Source: Sphingomonas sp. SORGH_AS_0950 (GTDB taxonomy: Bacteria > Pseudomonadota > Alphaproteobacteria > Sphingomonadales > Sphingomonadaceae). Taken from it: 64,000 nt of DNA. Shown piece by piece: positions 8,456-16,746 of the stretch. The position numbers and the translations under genes were made by a program. The DNA is taken from positions 3,436,001 to 3,500,000 of the forward strand of contig NZ_JAUTAE010000001.1 in assembly GCF_030818415.1 (NCBI RefSeq). The letters run 5' to 3'. Under the pieces are notes generated by a model. The model was not told the origin of the DNA. It did not search any database and saw only the letters and a list, made by a program, of their open reading frames with translations. Positions within the stretch are counted from its first letter, which is position 1; the number at the start of each line of letters is the position of its first letter.

Positions 8456-9120
8456 AGACGGCTCGCTGGCTGGCTGGCGCTGCGCTGGCGGCCGCGCTGG
8501 GCATGGGGGGCTGGTTCGGCTATCACGCCCTGACCCATAAGGACGGGGCGACCGCCGAGGATGCGGCGGTCAGCCAGATCCTGCCCGACCGCCCCGGTGG
8601 CGGGTCGGGAATCGAATCGGTCGATGCGGGCCAGGCGAACCTGCCCAGCGGCGGCACGCCGATGGCCGAGCGCGTCGCGGTGGTCGGCCTGCTCAACAAG
8701 CGCAACGGCGTTTCGCGCGAGCTGACGTTGAGGCCGGGCCAGGCGATTCGCGTCGGCGACGCGGTCGTGCGCCTGCGCGCCTGCGAAAAGACCGCATCCT
8801 GGGAACCCGAACAGCTGACCGGCGCCTTCGTCCAGCTGGACGTGCGCGGGGCCAATCAGCGGTGGCAGCGCGTCTTTTCGGGATGGCTGTACAAGGAACG
8901 CCCGGCGCTGAACGTCGTGCAGCACCCGGTCTATGACGTCTGGGCCAAGAGCTGCACGATGTCCTGGCCCGAAACCGGCCCGGAGACGGTGCCCGCCGCC
9001 TCGTCCGGCGCGGCGCCCAGGCGGTCGAGCGCGGCGAAGTCGCCCGCCGCCGACACGCCCGAGGCGGAGGCGCCCGGCGCGACCACCCCGGCCAACGCAT
9101 CGGACAGCAGCGCGACATAA
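8452..9120 (+). CDS. DUF2155 domain protein, membrane-anchored
   Basis: A 222-residue protein with an N-terminal membrane anchor or signal segment (ARWLAGAALAAALGMGGWFGY), a low-complexity spacer, and the DUF2155 domain at about residues 80-175 (VGLLNKRNGVSRELTLRPG, VRLRACEKTASWEPEQL, FSGWLYKERPALNVVQHPVY, KSCTMSW). Two cysteines flank the domain and may form a disulfide in the periplasm. The C-terminal 45 residues are Pro/Ala/Ser-rich and are encoded opposite the 3' end of aat: the genes converge and overlap by 190 bases. Start is the GTG overlapping the previous stop. Function unknown. Confidence 0.85.
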   Translation: MKTARWLAGAALAAALGMGGWFGYHALTHKDGATAEDAAVSQILPDRPGGGSGIESVDAGQANLPSGGTPMAERVAVVGLLNKRNGVSRELTLRPGQAIRVGDAVVRLRACEKTASWEPEQLTGAFVQLDVRGANQRWQRVFSGWLYKERPALNVVQHPVYDVWAKSCTMSWPETGPETVPAASSGAAPRRSSAAKSPAADTPEAEAPGATTPANASDSSAT

Positions 9121-9689
9121 TCGTCGCGCCCGATCTCGACCGCGCCCATGGTCGACAGATGCGGCGTCTGGAACTGGCAGTCGAGCAGGCTGTACCCCCC
9201 GGCGCGCAGCCGCGCGACCAGCCAGACCATCGCGACCTTGGACGCGTCGGTCCGGCGGCTGACCATCGATTCGCCGAAAAAGGCGCGGCCCAGCCCCAGG
9301 CCGTACAGCCCGCCGACCAGCTCTTCGCCGTCCCAGCATTCGATCGAATGGGCAAAGCCCATGTCGAACAGGTCGATGAAGACCCGCTCGATCGCGTAAT
9401 TGATCCAGGTCTCGGGCCGGTCGGGCACGCTTTCGGCGCACATCCGGATGATCGATTCGAACGCGGTGTCGGCGGTCACGCGGAACCGGTCGGCGGCGAC
9501 CGTCTTGCGCAGCGAGCGCGACAAGTGAAAGCCGTCGAGCGGCAGGATCGCGCGCTTGCGGGGCTCGACCCAATAGACATGGTCGGCCTCGCGCGTGTCG
9601 GCCATGGGGAACACCCCCACGGCATAGGCGCCCAGCACAAGATGGGGAGTCAGCCGCTCGACCGGGCCCGGCTGATCCCGCCGGCTCAT
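8931..9689 (-). CDS. aat: Leucyl/phenylalanyl-tRNA--protein transferase
   Basis: A 252-residue enzyme of the N-end rule pathway that adds Leu or Phe to proteins with N-terminal Arg or Lys, marking them for ClpS/ClpAP. Family signature stretches: LVLGAYAVGVFPMAD, VYWVEPRKRAILPLDGFH, DTAFESIIRMCA, WINYAIERVFIDLFDMGFAHSIECW, GGLYGLGLGRAFFGESMVSRRTDASK, and GYSLLDCQFQTPHLSTMGA. The ATG at 9687-9689 overlaps the stop of the ParA-type gene (ATGA). The last 60 or so residues are poorly conserved Ala/Gly-rich sequence, encoded opposite the tail of the DUF2155 gene. Confidence 0.95.
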   Translation of the reverse strand: MSRRDQPGPVERLTPHLVLGAYAVGVFPMADTREADHVYWVEPRKRAILPLDGFHLSRSLRKTVAADRFRVTADTAFESIIRMCAESVPDRPETWINYAIERVFIDLFDMGFAHSIECWDGEELVGGLYGLGLGRAFFGESMVSRRTDASKVAMVWLVARLRAGGYSLLDCQFQTPHLSTMGAVEIGRDDYVALLSDALAGVVAPGASASGVSAAGDFAALDRLGAAPDEAAGTVSGPVSGQDIVQLLAQTS

Positions 9690-10399
9690 TTGCCCGACAG
9701 CCGCCGTTCGACCGCCCGCCACAGCGTCGCATAGGCCTGCGCCGCCGCACTGCGCGGGGCGAAGGCGCCGATGGGAGCGCGGTGCTCGCCCATCGCTTCG
9801 ACCAGGCTGGCCATGGGGATGGCGGGCCAGTCGGGCTGGGCGGTGACGGCCTCCGCATGAAGGCGGCGGCGGCGGTCGACCATGACATGGACCGGCAGGA
9901 TCGGCACGCGGCCCCGGACATGGCTGTCCACCACCTCCAGCGCGCGGGTCGACAGCGCGGAGGGGACCACCGGCACCACGATCAGGTCGACCGCGCGCAG
10001 CACCTGGTCGGTCGTTTCGGTCAGCCCCGGCGGGCAGTCGAGCAGCACCCGGTCATAGCCATCCAGCCCGTCGATCAGCTTGCCCAGCCGCTTCTTCTTG
10101 TCGAGCTGGTGGAACAGCAGGTCGAGCCCGCGCAACGAGGTGTCGGCGCCGATCAGCGACAGGTTGGGCGTGTCGGTCCGGCGCACCAGCCGTTCGACCG
10201 CGACGTCGCGCGAAAAGATCGCCTGCGCCTGATCGCCGGGGGCCGGGCCGCCCAGTAGCCAGGTCGACGCGGCCTGCGGATCGAGATCCCATAACAGCGT
10301 GCGGCGCGCGCATTGGGTCGCCGCGCACCAGGCCAGGTTGACCGCCATGCTGGTCTTACCCACGCCGCCCTTCATGCTGTAGATCGCGATCGCCGCCAC
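9686..10399 (-). CDS. ParA/MinD-family P-loop ATPase
   Basis: A 237-residue deviant Walker-A ATPase. AIYSMKGGVGKTSMAVNLAW gives the ParA-type P-loop with the signature lysine, LLWDLDPQAASTW is switch I, and YDRVLLDCPPGLTETTDQVL contains the Walker B aspartate. It lacks the N-terminal helix-turn-helix of plasmid ParA and sits away from parB or an origin, so an orphan ParA-like role (protein or envelope-complex positioning) is more likely than plasmid partition. The GTG at 10399 places the P-loop at residue 6, normal for the family; an in-frame extension to 10432 exists. Its stop overlaps the aat start, giving a two-gene operon. Confidence 0.88.
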   Translation of the reverse strand: MAAIAIYSMKGGVGKTSMAVNLAWCAATQCARRTLLWDLDPQAASTWLLGGPAPGDQAQAIFSRDVAVERLVRRTDTPNLSLIGADTSLRGLDLLFHQLDKKKRLGKLIDGLDGYDRVLLDCPPGLTETTDQVLRAVDLIVVPVVPSALSTRALEVVDSHVRGRVPILPVHVMVDRRRRLHAEAVTAQPDWPAIPMASLVEAMGEHRAPIGAFAPRSAAAQAYATLWRAVERRLSGK

Positions 10400-10432
10400 G
10401 ATTCGTCCCCCGACCTCCCGAGCCTGCCCCAA

Positions 10433-10464
10433 GAAAAAGGCCGACGAGGTATCCCCGCCGGCCC
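10433..10464 (-). terminator. Terminator of the MliC-like lipoprotein gene
   Basis: Read leftward, GGCCGGCGGGG pairs with CCTCGTCGGCC around an ATAC loop and is followed by TTTTTCTT, about 50 bases after the lipoprotein stop. Confidence 0.75.
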
Positions 10465-10516
10465 GATTTCGATCAAGTCCCTATCGTCCGATTGCGGAAC
10501 GATGGAGAAAGACGTC

Positions 10517-10903
10517 TTAGACGTGGCAGCTCTGCGCAGCCTTTTTCGGGGTGGTCAGGGTGATGGTCTTCTCGTCACCCGTCAGGCGCCAGCCGCCCTC
10601 GGCGGTCAGCGGCTCACCGGCGGCCGGAGCCTTCAGCACGACCGGCGTCTCGCCTTCCTTCAGGCGGACATTGGCCTGCTTGTCACCCTGGAAGAAGGTG
10701 ACGTAGGCCAGGCTCTGGTCCTTGCAGCGGAAGGTCTTTTCGGCCTTGATCGCGGGCGGCAGTTCGACCGGCGCGCGGTTGGCCAGGACATTGGCCATGG
10801 GATCGGGGTTGGTGTCGACCACCTCGGGCTGGCTGGGCTTGGAATTGCACGCTGCCAGGGCGAGCAGCGGTGCGGCGACGATGAGGGGGAGAAGGCTCTT
10901 CAT
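10517..10903 (-). CDS. Small lipoprotein with MliC-like domain
   Basis: A 128-residue predicted lipoprotein: MKSLLPLIVAAPLLALAAC ends in a lipobox (LAAC). The mature part contains FRCKDQSLAYVTFFQGDKQA, a leucine-rich strand with VVLKAPAAG, and a closing cysteine in AQSCHV. The pattern of a Cys-containing first strand, short beta strands and a late Cys resembles membrane-bound C-type lysozyme inhibitors (MliC/PliC). The similarity is by pattern only, so lysozyme inhibition is an inference. Monocistronic, with its own terminator. Confidence 0.7.
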   Translation of the reverse strand: MKSLLPLIVAAPLLALAACNSKPSQPEVVDTNPDPMANVLANRAPVELPPAIKAEKTFRCKDQSLAYVTFFQGDKQANVRLKEGETPVVLKAPAAGEPLTAEGGWRLTGDEKTITLTTPKKAAQSCHV

Positions 10904-11088
10904 AGCGAGGCGTTGCTTCGCAAATGCAGCAATGCCCCGTCAAGCGCGCAGATGGCTGTCAGGATCGAAATGTCCGGCCTCCGCATGCGCCGCCGCGTCC
11001 TCCGCGCCCCGCGACCCGGCCTCGCGCTTGGGGCTTCCCAAGCAAGGCTTTGCTTGCCGAGCGGCGGGGCAGGGGCCATCTAGCGGGC

Positions 11089-12054
11089 ATGGATGCAACA
11101 CCCGACACGCTGGCCCTGATCGGCAACACCCCGCTCGTCCGTCTGAAGGGGCCGAGCGAGGCCACCGGCTGCGACATTTACGGCAAATGCGAATTCGCCA
11201 ATCCGGGCGCCAGCGTGAAGGACCGCGCCGCGCTGTTCATCGTCGAGGATGCCGAGGCGCGCGGGGCGCTGCGCCCCGGCGGCACGATCGTCGAGGGGAC
11301 GGCGGGCAATACCGGCATCGGGCTGGCGCTGGTCGCCAATGCCAAGGGCTATCGCACGATCATCGTGATGCCCGAGACGCAGAGCCGCGAGAAGATGGAC
11401 ACGCTGCGCGCGCTGGGGGCCGAACTGGTCCTGGTGCCCGCCGCGCCCTATTCCAGCCCCTGTCACTTCGTCCACACCTCGCGCCGGATCGCCGAGGAGA
11501 CGGACAATGCCATCTGGGCCAACCAGTTCGACAATATCGCCAATCGCCGCGCGCATATCGTCGGCACCGCCGAGGAGATCTGGACCCAGCTGGACGGGCG
11601 GATCGACGGCTTCACCTGCGCGGCGGGCACGGGTGGTACGCTGGCGGGCGTCGGCATGGGGTTGAAGGCGCATGACGAGTCGGTCGTCATCGCGCTCAGC
11701 GACCCGCACGGCGCGGCGCTCTACGACTATTATGCGCATGGCGAGCTGAAGTCCGAAGGCTCGTCGGTCGCCGAGGGGATCGGGCAGGGGCGGATCACCG
11801 CCAATCTTGACGGCGCGCCGATCGACACGCAATTTCGCATTTCCGACGCGGAAGGCTGGTACTGGGTGCAGCGGCTCCTGAGCGAGGAAGGGCTGTGCCT
11901 GGGCCTGTCGTCGGGCATCAATGTCGGCGGCGCGGTGGCGCTGGCCAAGGCATTGGGGCCGGGCAAGCGTATCGCAACCATTTTGTGCGATACGGGGTTT
12001 CGCTACCTCTCCACGCTCCATAATCCGGCGTGGCGGGCGGAGAAGGGTCTTTAA
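11089..12054 (+). CDS. cysK: Cysteine synthase, PLP-dependent beta family
   Basis: A 321-residue O-acetylserine sulfhydrylase-like enzyme that makes cysteine from O-acetylserine and sulfide. IGNTPLVRLKGPSEATG opens the fold; the PLP-binding lysine is in NPGASVKDRAA (about residue 44); GTAGNTGIGLALVA is the substrate loop; GTGGTLAGVG is the phosphate cradle; GLSSGINV and ATILCDTGFRYLS close the protein. The ATG at 11089 is chosen because family members start about ten residues before the IGNTPLV motif; the longer in-frame extension to 10924 is Arg/Pro-rich and antisense-like. Distinction from cystathionine beta-synthase: there is no C-terminal CBS domain. Confidence 0.93.
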   Translation: MDATPDTLALIGNTPLVRLKGPSEATGCDIYGKCEFANPGASVKDRAALFIVEDAEARGALRPGGTIVEGTAGNTGIGLALVANAKGYRTIIVMPETQSREKMDTLRALGAELVLVPAAPYSSPCHFVHTSRRIAEETDNAIWANQFDNIANRRAHIVGTAEEIWTQLDGRIDGFTCAAGTGGTLAGVGMGLKAHDESVVIALSDPHGAALYDYYAHGELKSEGSSVAEGIGQGRITANLDGAPIDTQFRISDAEGWYWVQRLLSEEGLCLGLSSGINVGGAVALAKALGPGKRIATILCDTGFRYLSTLHNPAWRAEKGL

Positions 12055-12127
12055 ATCCGGGACGGTGGGGCCGTTCCGGTGGTAGAGGTCGACATCGGTG
12101 CAGGCGCAGGATAGTTACACCCACTTC

Positions 12128-12403
12128 ATGAAGTCACCCGACCACCATCATATCATGCAACGTGTGAAGGTCGGTATGATCGGCCTGGCGGCGGTCATCC
12201 TGTTGATCGCCATCGCCAGCACCATCCTGGGATCGCTGAATCGCGACAATCCGCCGGTTGAGACGGCCGGGGCGGCGCAAAGCAACATGGTGGCCGACAT
12301 GGCCGTGGCGAACGCGGCCGCCCCCAGCAGCGAACCGCTGGCCGAACTCGGCGTCGCGCCCGCCCCCGTCAACGCCCAGTCGCCCGCCGAACCCGCCCGC
12401 TGA
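12128..12403 (+). CDS. Small single-pass membrane protein, function unknown
   Basis: A 91-residue protein: a short His-rich N-terminus, a basic MQRVKVGM stretch, one transmembrane segment (IGLAAVILLIAIASTILG, about residues 17-34) and an Ala/Pro-rich tail, predicted N-in with the tail in the periplasm. Possible starts are GTG 12098, ATG 12128 and ATG 12155; 12128 is a compromise. Small proteins with a membrane span followed by a disordered Ala-rich tail are frequent in sphingomonads. I do not recognise a family. Confidence 0.6.
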   Translation: MKSPDHHHIMQRVKVGMIGLAAVILLIAIASTILGSLNRDNPPVETAGAAQSNMVADMAVANAAAPSSEPLAELGVAPAPVNAQSPAEPAR

Positions 12404-12714
12404 TCCGCGACACCGGCCTGGACCCGGTCCCGTCATAGCGGGGCGGTGCGGTCCGACGCCTGATTGCGTCGATTGATTCGAATCAAGACCGATTCGGGCG
12501 TGCTTCGACCCATGACCCGGCTCGGCCGTCGCGCCCCGCGGCCTTTCTCGCCACCTCCCGACGCCGTTTGGCGATGAGGGGAATCCTTCGGGGAAATCCG
12601 GGGATCGGTGCTTCGCGCGCCCGTTTTTCGGCACTTTTCCGCCAGTTCGCCGATGCGCTCCCTCCCGCGCCGCGCCCAGCCGTTCGTCGCATATACAGCG
12701 ATTTAGGAGCCGTT
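12404..12714. other. Intergenic region upstream of the division cluster
   Basis: Nothing convincing was seen in these 311 bases. A 61-codon open frame at 12568-12753 has an Arg/Pro-rich product and looks like chance. The regulatory sequence of mraZ lies immediately downstream. Confidence 0.5.
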
Positions 12715-12755
12715 TCCCCGATCATCCCCAAAAATCCCGTTGCCACCCGTTGACG
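12715..12755 (+). promoter_or_regulatory. MraZ operator: four GGG boxes at 10-bp period, beside a -35-like TTGACG
   Basis: On the plus strand TCCCC (12715-12719), TCCCC (12725-12729), TCCCG (12735-12739) and ACCCG (12745-12749) are spaced by exactly 5 bases each. Read on the other strand they are CGGGT, CGGGA, GGGGA, GGGGA. Known MraZ sites are direct 5-base GGG-containing repeats separated by 5 bases upstream of mraZ, so autoregulation of the whole cluster is the natural reading. TTGACG at 12750-12755 could be the -35 element; no clear -10 was found 17 bases beyond it. Confidence 0.7.
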
Positions 12756-12875
12756 CTATAGGTAAACCCATTCCCAACAGAGGGGCAGGCTCATCATTGT
12801 CCAGCAATGGGTCGGAGCGCGGCATCGGCCGGGTTTCGAAGATGTGAGGCCGTGCGCGCCATGTGCGAGGTTGGC

Positions 12876-13376
12876 GTGTCCGAAAGGGGTTTGTATCAGG
12901 GAAGTGGCATTGGCCTTGTCGACGACAAGGGCCGCGTGGCCATCCCCAACGCCCTTCGTTCCACCCTGGCTCAGAACGCGCCGCGCCCCGATGGAAAGGA
13001 CGGCGGGACCATCATCATCGCCGTACACGAAACCGAACGTTGTCTGATCGCTTATGACCCGGGTTATGTCGCGGTGCTGAAGAAGGAACTGGACGCGCGC
13101 ACCGAGATGTCGCGCGGGCCCGACGGCCGCATCGACTATAACATCAAGCGCGATCTGGCGAATGGCGAGGCCGTGCCCTTTGACGGGTCGGGCCGTTTCA
13201 TCATGCCGGGCTTTCCCCGTTTCCATGCCGGGATCACCGGCCATGCCTTTTTCTGGGGCACGTTCGACTATATCGAAATCTGGGACCCCAGGACGCTGGT
13301 CGAGACGCCGGGTCTGCCGCCCAAGATGATCTCGGCCGCGCGCTATCACTGCCAGGAAAAGGGGATCGCGCTGTGA
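12876..13376 (+). CDS. mraZ: Transcriptional regulator MraZ
   Basis: A 166-residue protein with two SpoVT/AbrB-like swapped-hairpin domains: [20 protein letters not shown] near the N-terminus and [18 protein letters not shown] in the second half. MraZ binds repeats at its own promoter and controls the dcw cluster; the operator at 12715-12749 is consistent. The GTG at 12876 is preferred because GAGG lies 5 bases upstream and the product begins [11 protein letters not shown]; an ATG at 12861 adds five residues without a ribosome-binding site. Its stop overlaps the GTG start of rsmH (GTGA). Confidence 0.92.
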   Translation: MSERGLYQGSGIGLVDDKGRVAIPNALRSTLAQNAPRPDGKDGGTIIIAVHETERCLIAYDPGYVAVLKKELDARTEMSRGPDGRIDYNIKRDLANGEAVPFDGSGRFIMPGFPRFHAGITGHAFFWGTFDYIEIWDPRTLVETPGLPPKMISAARYHCQEKGIAL

Positions 13377-14362
13377 GCGATCCCGTGACCATGCCCGCCG
13401 ACGCCCCGCACATCCCTGTCCTGCTGGACGAGGTGCTGGACGCGCTCGCCATCCATCCAGGCGAGACGCATGTCGACGGCACGTTCGGCGCGGGCGGCTA
13501 TACGCGTGCGATGCTGGGCCGGGGGGCGAAGGTCGTCGCCTTCGACCGCGATCCCGACGCGATCGCCAACGGCCAGGCGCTGGTCGCGGCCGCGCCGGGG
13601 CTGACGCTGATCCACCGGGAATTTTCTCGCCTGGATCAGGAACTCGATACCCGCGTTGATGGCGTGGTGCTCGATATCGGGGTGTCCTCGATGCAACTCG
13701 ACCAGGCGGAACGCGGCTTTTCGTTCCAGGGGGACGGGCCGCTCGACATGCGCATGGCGCAGGAGGGGGAGTCGGCCGCCGATTTCCTCAACACCGCCGA
13801 TGAGGCCGCGATCGCCGACGTCCTCTATCATTATGGCGAGGAACCGCGTTCGCGCCGCGTCGCGCAGGCGATCGTCGCCGCACGCCCGCTGACCCGCACC
13901 GGCGAACTGGCCGCCGTGGTCCGCCGCGCCTTGGGCTATCGCCCGCATGACAAGAAGGACCCGGCAACCCGGACCTTCCAGGCGATCCGCATCCATGTGA
14001 ACCGCGAACTGGACGAACTGGCCGAGGGACTGGCGGCGGCGGAGCGCGCGCTGAAGCCGGGCGGGCGGCTGGTGGTCGTCACCTTCCACAGCCTGGAAGA
14101 CCGCATGGTCAAGCGCTTCTTCCGCGAGCGCGCCGGTCAGATGCCGGGCGGGTCGCGTCACCTGCCGCAACAGGCCGCCGCCGCCGCGCCCAGCTTTGCC
14201 CAGGTCGGCAAGGCGGTGCGCGCGGGCGAGGCGGAGCTGGCCCGCAATCCGCGCGCGCGTTCGGCGACGCTGCGCTTTGCGACGCGGACCGAGTCCCCCG
14301 CCTGGTCGGCGGGATCGAATGGATTGCCGGGGGGCGAGTTGAATCAGGAGTTGGGCGTATGA
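13373..14362 (+). CDS. rsmH: 16S rRNA m4C1402 methyltransferase RsmH (MraW)
   Basis: A 329-residue SAM-dependent N4-methyltransferase acting on C1402 of 16S r[30 protein letters not shown] (SAM loop), [32 protein letters not shown], and [20 protein letters not shown] are all present and in order. The GTG start overlaps the mraZ stop, and the stop overlaps the ATG of ftsL (ATGA). Length and position directly after mraZ are standard. Confidence 0.96.
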   Translation: MSDPVTMPADAPHIPVLLDEVLDALAIHPGETHVDGTFGAGGYTRAMLGRGAKVVAFDRDPDAIANGQALVAAAPGLTLIHREFSRLDQELDTRVDGVVLDIGVSSMQLDQAERGFSFQGDGPLDMRMAQEGESAADFLNTADEAAIADVLYHYGEEPRSRRVAQAIVAARPLTRTGELAAVVRRALGYRPHDKKDPATRTFQAIRIHVNRELDELAEGLAAAERALKPGGRLVVVTFHSLEDRMVKRFFRERAGQMPGGSRHLPQQAAAAAPSFAQVGKAVRAGEAELARNPRARSATLRFATRTESPAWSAGSNGLPGGELNQELGV

Positions 14363-15021
14363 CGGCGGCGTATCGGTTGAAGGGGATCGGGTGGTTCGGG
14401 AGCTGCGTCGCGGTGGTCCTGGGCTTTTACCTGGTCTCGCTCCAGGTCGCGTCGGAGCGCAAGAAGCTGGACGACGTCAACGCCCGCATCGCCGCCGCGC
14501 AGCGCGACATCCGCGCGCTGGAGACCGAGTTCGACACCCGCGCCAACCTGGTCCAGCTGGAAAAGTGGAATGGCGACACGCTGGCGCTGACCGCGCCGGT
14601 CGCGGGGCAGTTCGTGGGTGACGAGTCGCAGCTCGCCTCGCTCGACGTGACGCAGGGGCCCGCCGCCGGTGCGATCCAGACCGCCGCGCTGCTCGTCCCC
14701 TCGCAGCCCCAGCCCGCTCCGGTTGCCCAGCCGGACGCGCCGGTCTCCGCCCCCGCCGCCGCCAAGCCCATCGCGCCCGCTCCCGTCGTCCGGCTCGCCA
14801 AGGTCGAGCTGCCCAAGGCCCAGATCGTCAAGGCCGTGTCCGAGCGTGTCGTCGCGACCAAGGGCGCCAAGCCCGCGCCGATCGCGACCGTGCGCACCGC
14901 TGCCGCCGTCGCGAAGGTCCGGCCGCAGGCGGTGGCGATGCTCGACCGCCAGCTGCTGTCCGACACGACGCTGGGCGACATTCTGAAGGGGGCCAAGTCC
15001 GAATCGCGGCGGCCGCGTTGA
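14359..15021 (+). CDS. ftsL: FtsL-like cell division protein
   Basis: A 220-residue bitopic protein in the position of ftsL: one membrane span ([17 protein letters not shown], about residues 14-31) followed by a short coiled coil ([34 protein letters not shown]). The remaining 140 residues are Ala/Pro/Val-rich and probably disordered, ending in [17 protein letters not shown]. FtsL recruits and activates the septal FtsWI synthase with FtsB and FtsQ. E. coli FtsL is about half as long; the extended tail is the difference. The assignment rests on topology and gene order because FtsL sequences diverge strongly. It overlaps both neighbours. Confidence 0.8.
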   Translation: MTAAYRLKGIGWFGSCVAVVLGFYLVSLQVASERKKLDDVNARIAAAQRDIRALETEFDTRANLVQLEKWNGDTLALTAPVAGQFVGDESQLASLDVTQGPAAGAIQTAALLVPSQPQPAPVAQPDAPVSAPAAAKPIAPAPVVRLAKVELPKAQIVKAVSERVVATKGAKPAPIATVRTAAAVAKVRPQAVAMLDRQLLSDTTLGDILKGAKSESRRPR

Positions 15022-16736
15022 GCGTACTCGTCGCACGTCCCACCGGCACGCAGCGTACCGCCGGCCAGCGCCATGCGCTGGTCGCGACGACGCATATGCG
15101 GCTGATGATGCTGATGATGCTGTTCGGCGCGGCGGTGCTCGTCGTGATCGGGCGGCTGATGATGCTGGCAATCTTCGCCGGTCCGGCCGACGCGGCGGCG
15201 CGCACCGCGACGCTGGCCGCGCGCGGCGACATCGTCGACCGCAACGGCGCGCCGCTCGCGCGCACGATCGACAGCTGGACGATCGCGGTCCATCCCAAGA
15301 AGCTGATCGGTGATCCGATGGAGATCGCCGCGCGCCTCGCCGCGCTGATGCCCGATCGCGGCGATCAGGCCTGGTTCTACAACCAGCTGACCCGCAAGGC
15401 GAATTTCGTCTATCTGCAACGCCGCGCCAGCCCCACGCTGGTCGAGCAGGTGAATGCGATCGGCGAGCCGGGGCTGGTCTTCGACCGAGAGACGCAGCGC
15501 CTCTATCCGCAATCCAACCTGGCGGCGCACGCGCTGGGCTTCCTGTCGACCGACGGGCACGGCATGAGCGGCATGGAGCGCGTCCTCGACCAGCGGCTGC
15601 TCGACCCGGCCCAGGCGGGCAAGCCGGTCGCGCTGTCGATCGACACGCGCGTCCAGGCGGCGATGGAGAGCGAGCTGGGCCGCGCCATGACGACCTTCTC
15701 GGCGCGCGGTGGCGGCGGCATCGTGCTCGACGTGGCGACGGGCGAGGTGATCGCGATGGTCTCGCTGCCGACCTTCAATCCCAATCGGGTCGGCATGGCG
15801 GGGTCCGAACAGCTGCGCAACATCACGACGCAGAGCGTGTTCGAGCTGGGTTCGACCTTCAAGCCGATCACCATGGCGACCGCGATGGAGAATGGCGTCG
15901 TCACCTCCATGGCGCGGCGCTTCGACGCGACCCATCCGCTCAAGGTCGGCGGCTATACCATCCATGACGAGGCGGGCGATCCGAAGCGCTGGCTGAACAT
16001 GGCCGAGACGCTGATCTATTCCTCCAACATCGCCACCGCGCGCGTCGCCGACGAGATCGGGCCGCAGCGGATGCAGGCGATGTTCAAGAAGCTGGGCTTC
16101 GATACCAAGCCCGATATCGAGCTGCGCGAAAAGGGCCGTCCGCTGCTCCCCACCTATTGGGCGCGGACGACGACGATGACGACCGCCTATGGCCATGGCA
16201 TTGCGGTGACGCCGCTGCACCTCGCCTCGGCCTATGCCGCGCTGGTCAATGGGGGCATCTGGCGGCCCGCGACGCTGTTGAAGGTGGCGCCCGGCCATGC
16301 GCCCGAGGGACGCCGCGTGTTGAGCGAGGCGACGAGCGCGCGGATGCGCCAGATGCTGCGGCTGGTCGTGATGCGCGGCACGGGGCGCAAGGGCGATGCG
16401 CCGGGCTATCGCGTCGGGGGCAAGACTGGTACGGCCGAGGCGGCGGTGGCGGGCGGTTATGACCGTTCGCGCAACGTGGCGACGTTTGCGGCGGCCTTTC
16501 CGATGGATGCGCCGCGCTATGTCGTGCTGGCGATGCTCGACTCGCCAAAGGGGACGAAGGAGACGTTCGGGTGGAAGACCGCAGCCTGGAACGCCGCGCC
16601 GGTGGTCGGGCGGACGATCACGCGGGTCGGTGCGATGCTGGGCGTCGTGCCGGACGCCAACAAGGATGTGGACGTGTCGGACATTCTGCCGACCCTGTGG
16701 CAGGACCCCAAGGCGCCGCCCGTGGATGGACGATGA
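15018..16736 (+). CDS. ftsI: Septal peptidoglycan transpeptidase FtsI (PBP3)
   Basis: A 572-residue class B penicillin-binding protein that crosslinks septal peptidoglycan. Membrane anchor at about residues 28-55 (LMMLMMLFGAAVLVVIGRLMMLA), pedestal domain starting ARGDIVDRNGAPLAR, and the transpeptidase domain: nucleophile Ser279 in GSTFKP, YSSNIA (SxN) and GGKTGTAE (KTG, Lys469). The start is the TTG at 15018 that overlaps the ftsL stop (TTGA); no ATG or GTG start lies so close, and the first ATG is inside the N-terminal cytoplasmic tail. A TTG start with stop overlap suggests dependence on ribosomes finishing ftsL. Confidence 0.95.
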   Translation: MSVLVARPTGTQRTAGQRHALVATTHMRLMMLMMLFGAAVLVVIGRLMMLAIFAGPADAAARTATLAARGDIVDRNGAPLARTIDSWTIAVHPKKLIGDPMEIAARLAALMPDRGDQAWFYNQLTRKANFVYLQRRASPTLVEQVNAIGEPGLVFDRETQRLYPQSNLAAHALGFLSTDGHGMSGMERVLDQRLLDPAQAGKPVALSIDTRVQAAMESELGRAMTTFSARGGGGIVLDVATGEVIAMVSLPTFNPNRVGMAGSEQLRNITTQSVFELGSTFKPITMATAMENGVVTSMARRFDATHPLKVGGYTIHDEAGDPKRWLNMAETLIYSSNIATARVADEIGPQRMQAMFKKLGFDTKPDIELREKGRPLLPTYWARTTTMTTAYGHGIAVTPLHLASAYAALVNGGIWRPATLLKVAPGHAPEGRRVLSEATSARMRQMLRLVVMRGTGRKGDAPGYRVGGKTGTAEAAVAGGYDRSRNVATFAAAFPMDAPRYVVLAMLDSPKGTKETFGWKTAAWNAAPVVGRTITRVGAMLGVVPDANKDVDVSDILPTLWQDPKAPPVDGR

Positions 16737-16746
16737 GGCGCGCGGC

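Noticed and set aside
9686..10399. Plasmid or chromosome partition locus
   Set aside because: There is a ParA-like ATPase but no ParB or parS-like sites, and it is in an operon with aat.
12568..12753. A 61-codon frame in the mraZ upstream region
   Set aside because: Arg/Pro/Phe-rich product, and its 3' part runs through the conserved-looking MraZ boxes; no ribosome-binding site.
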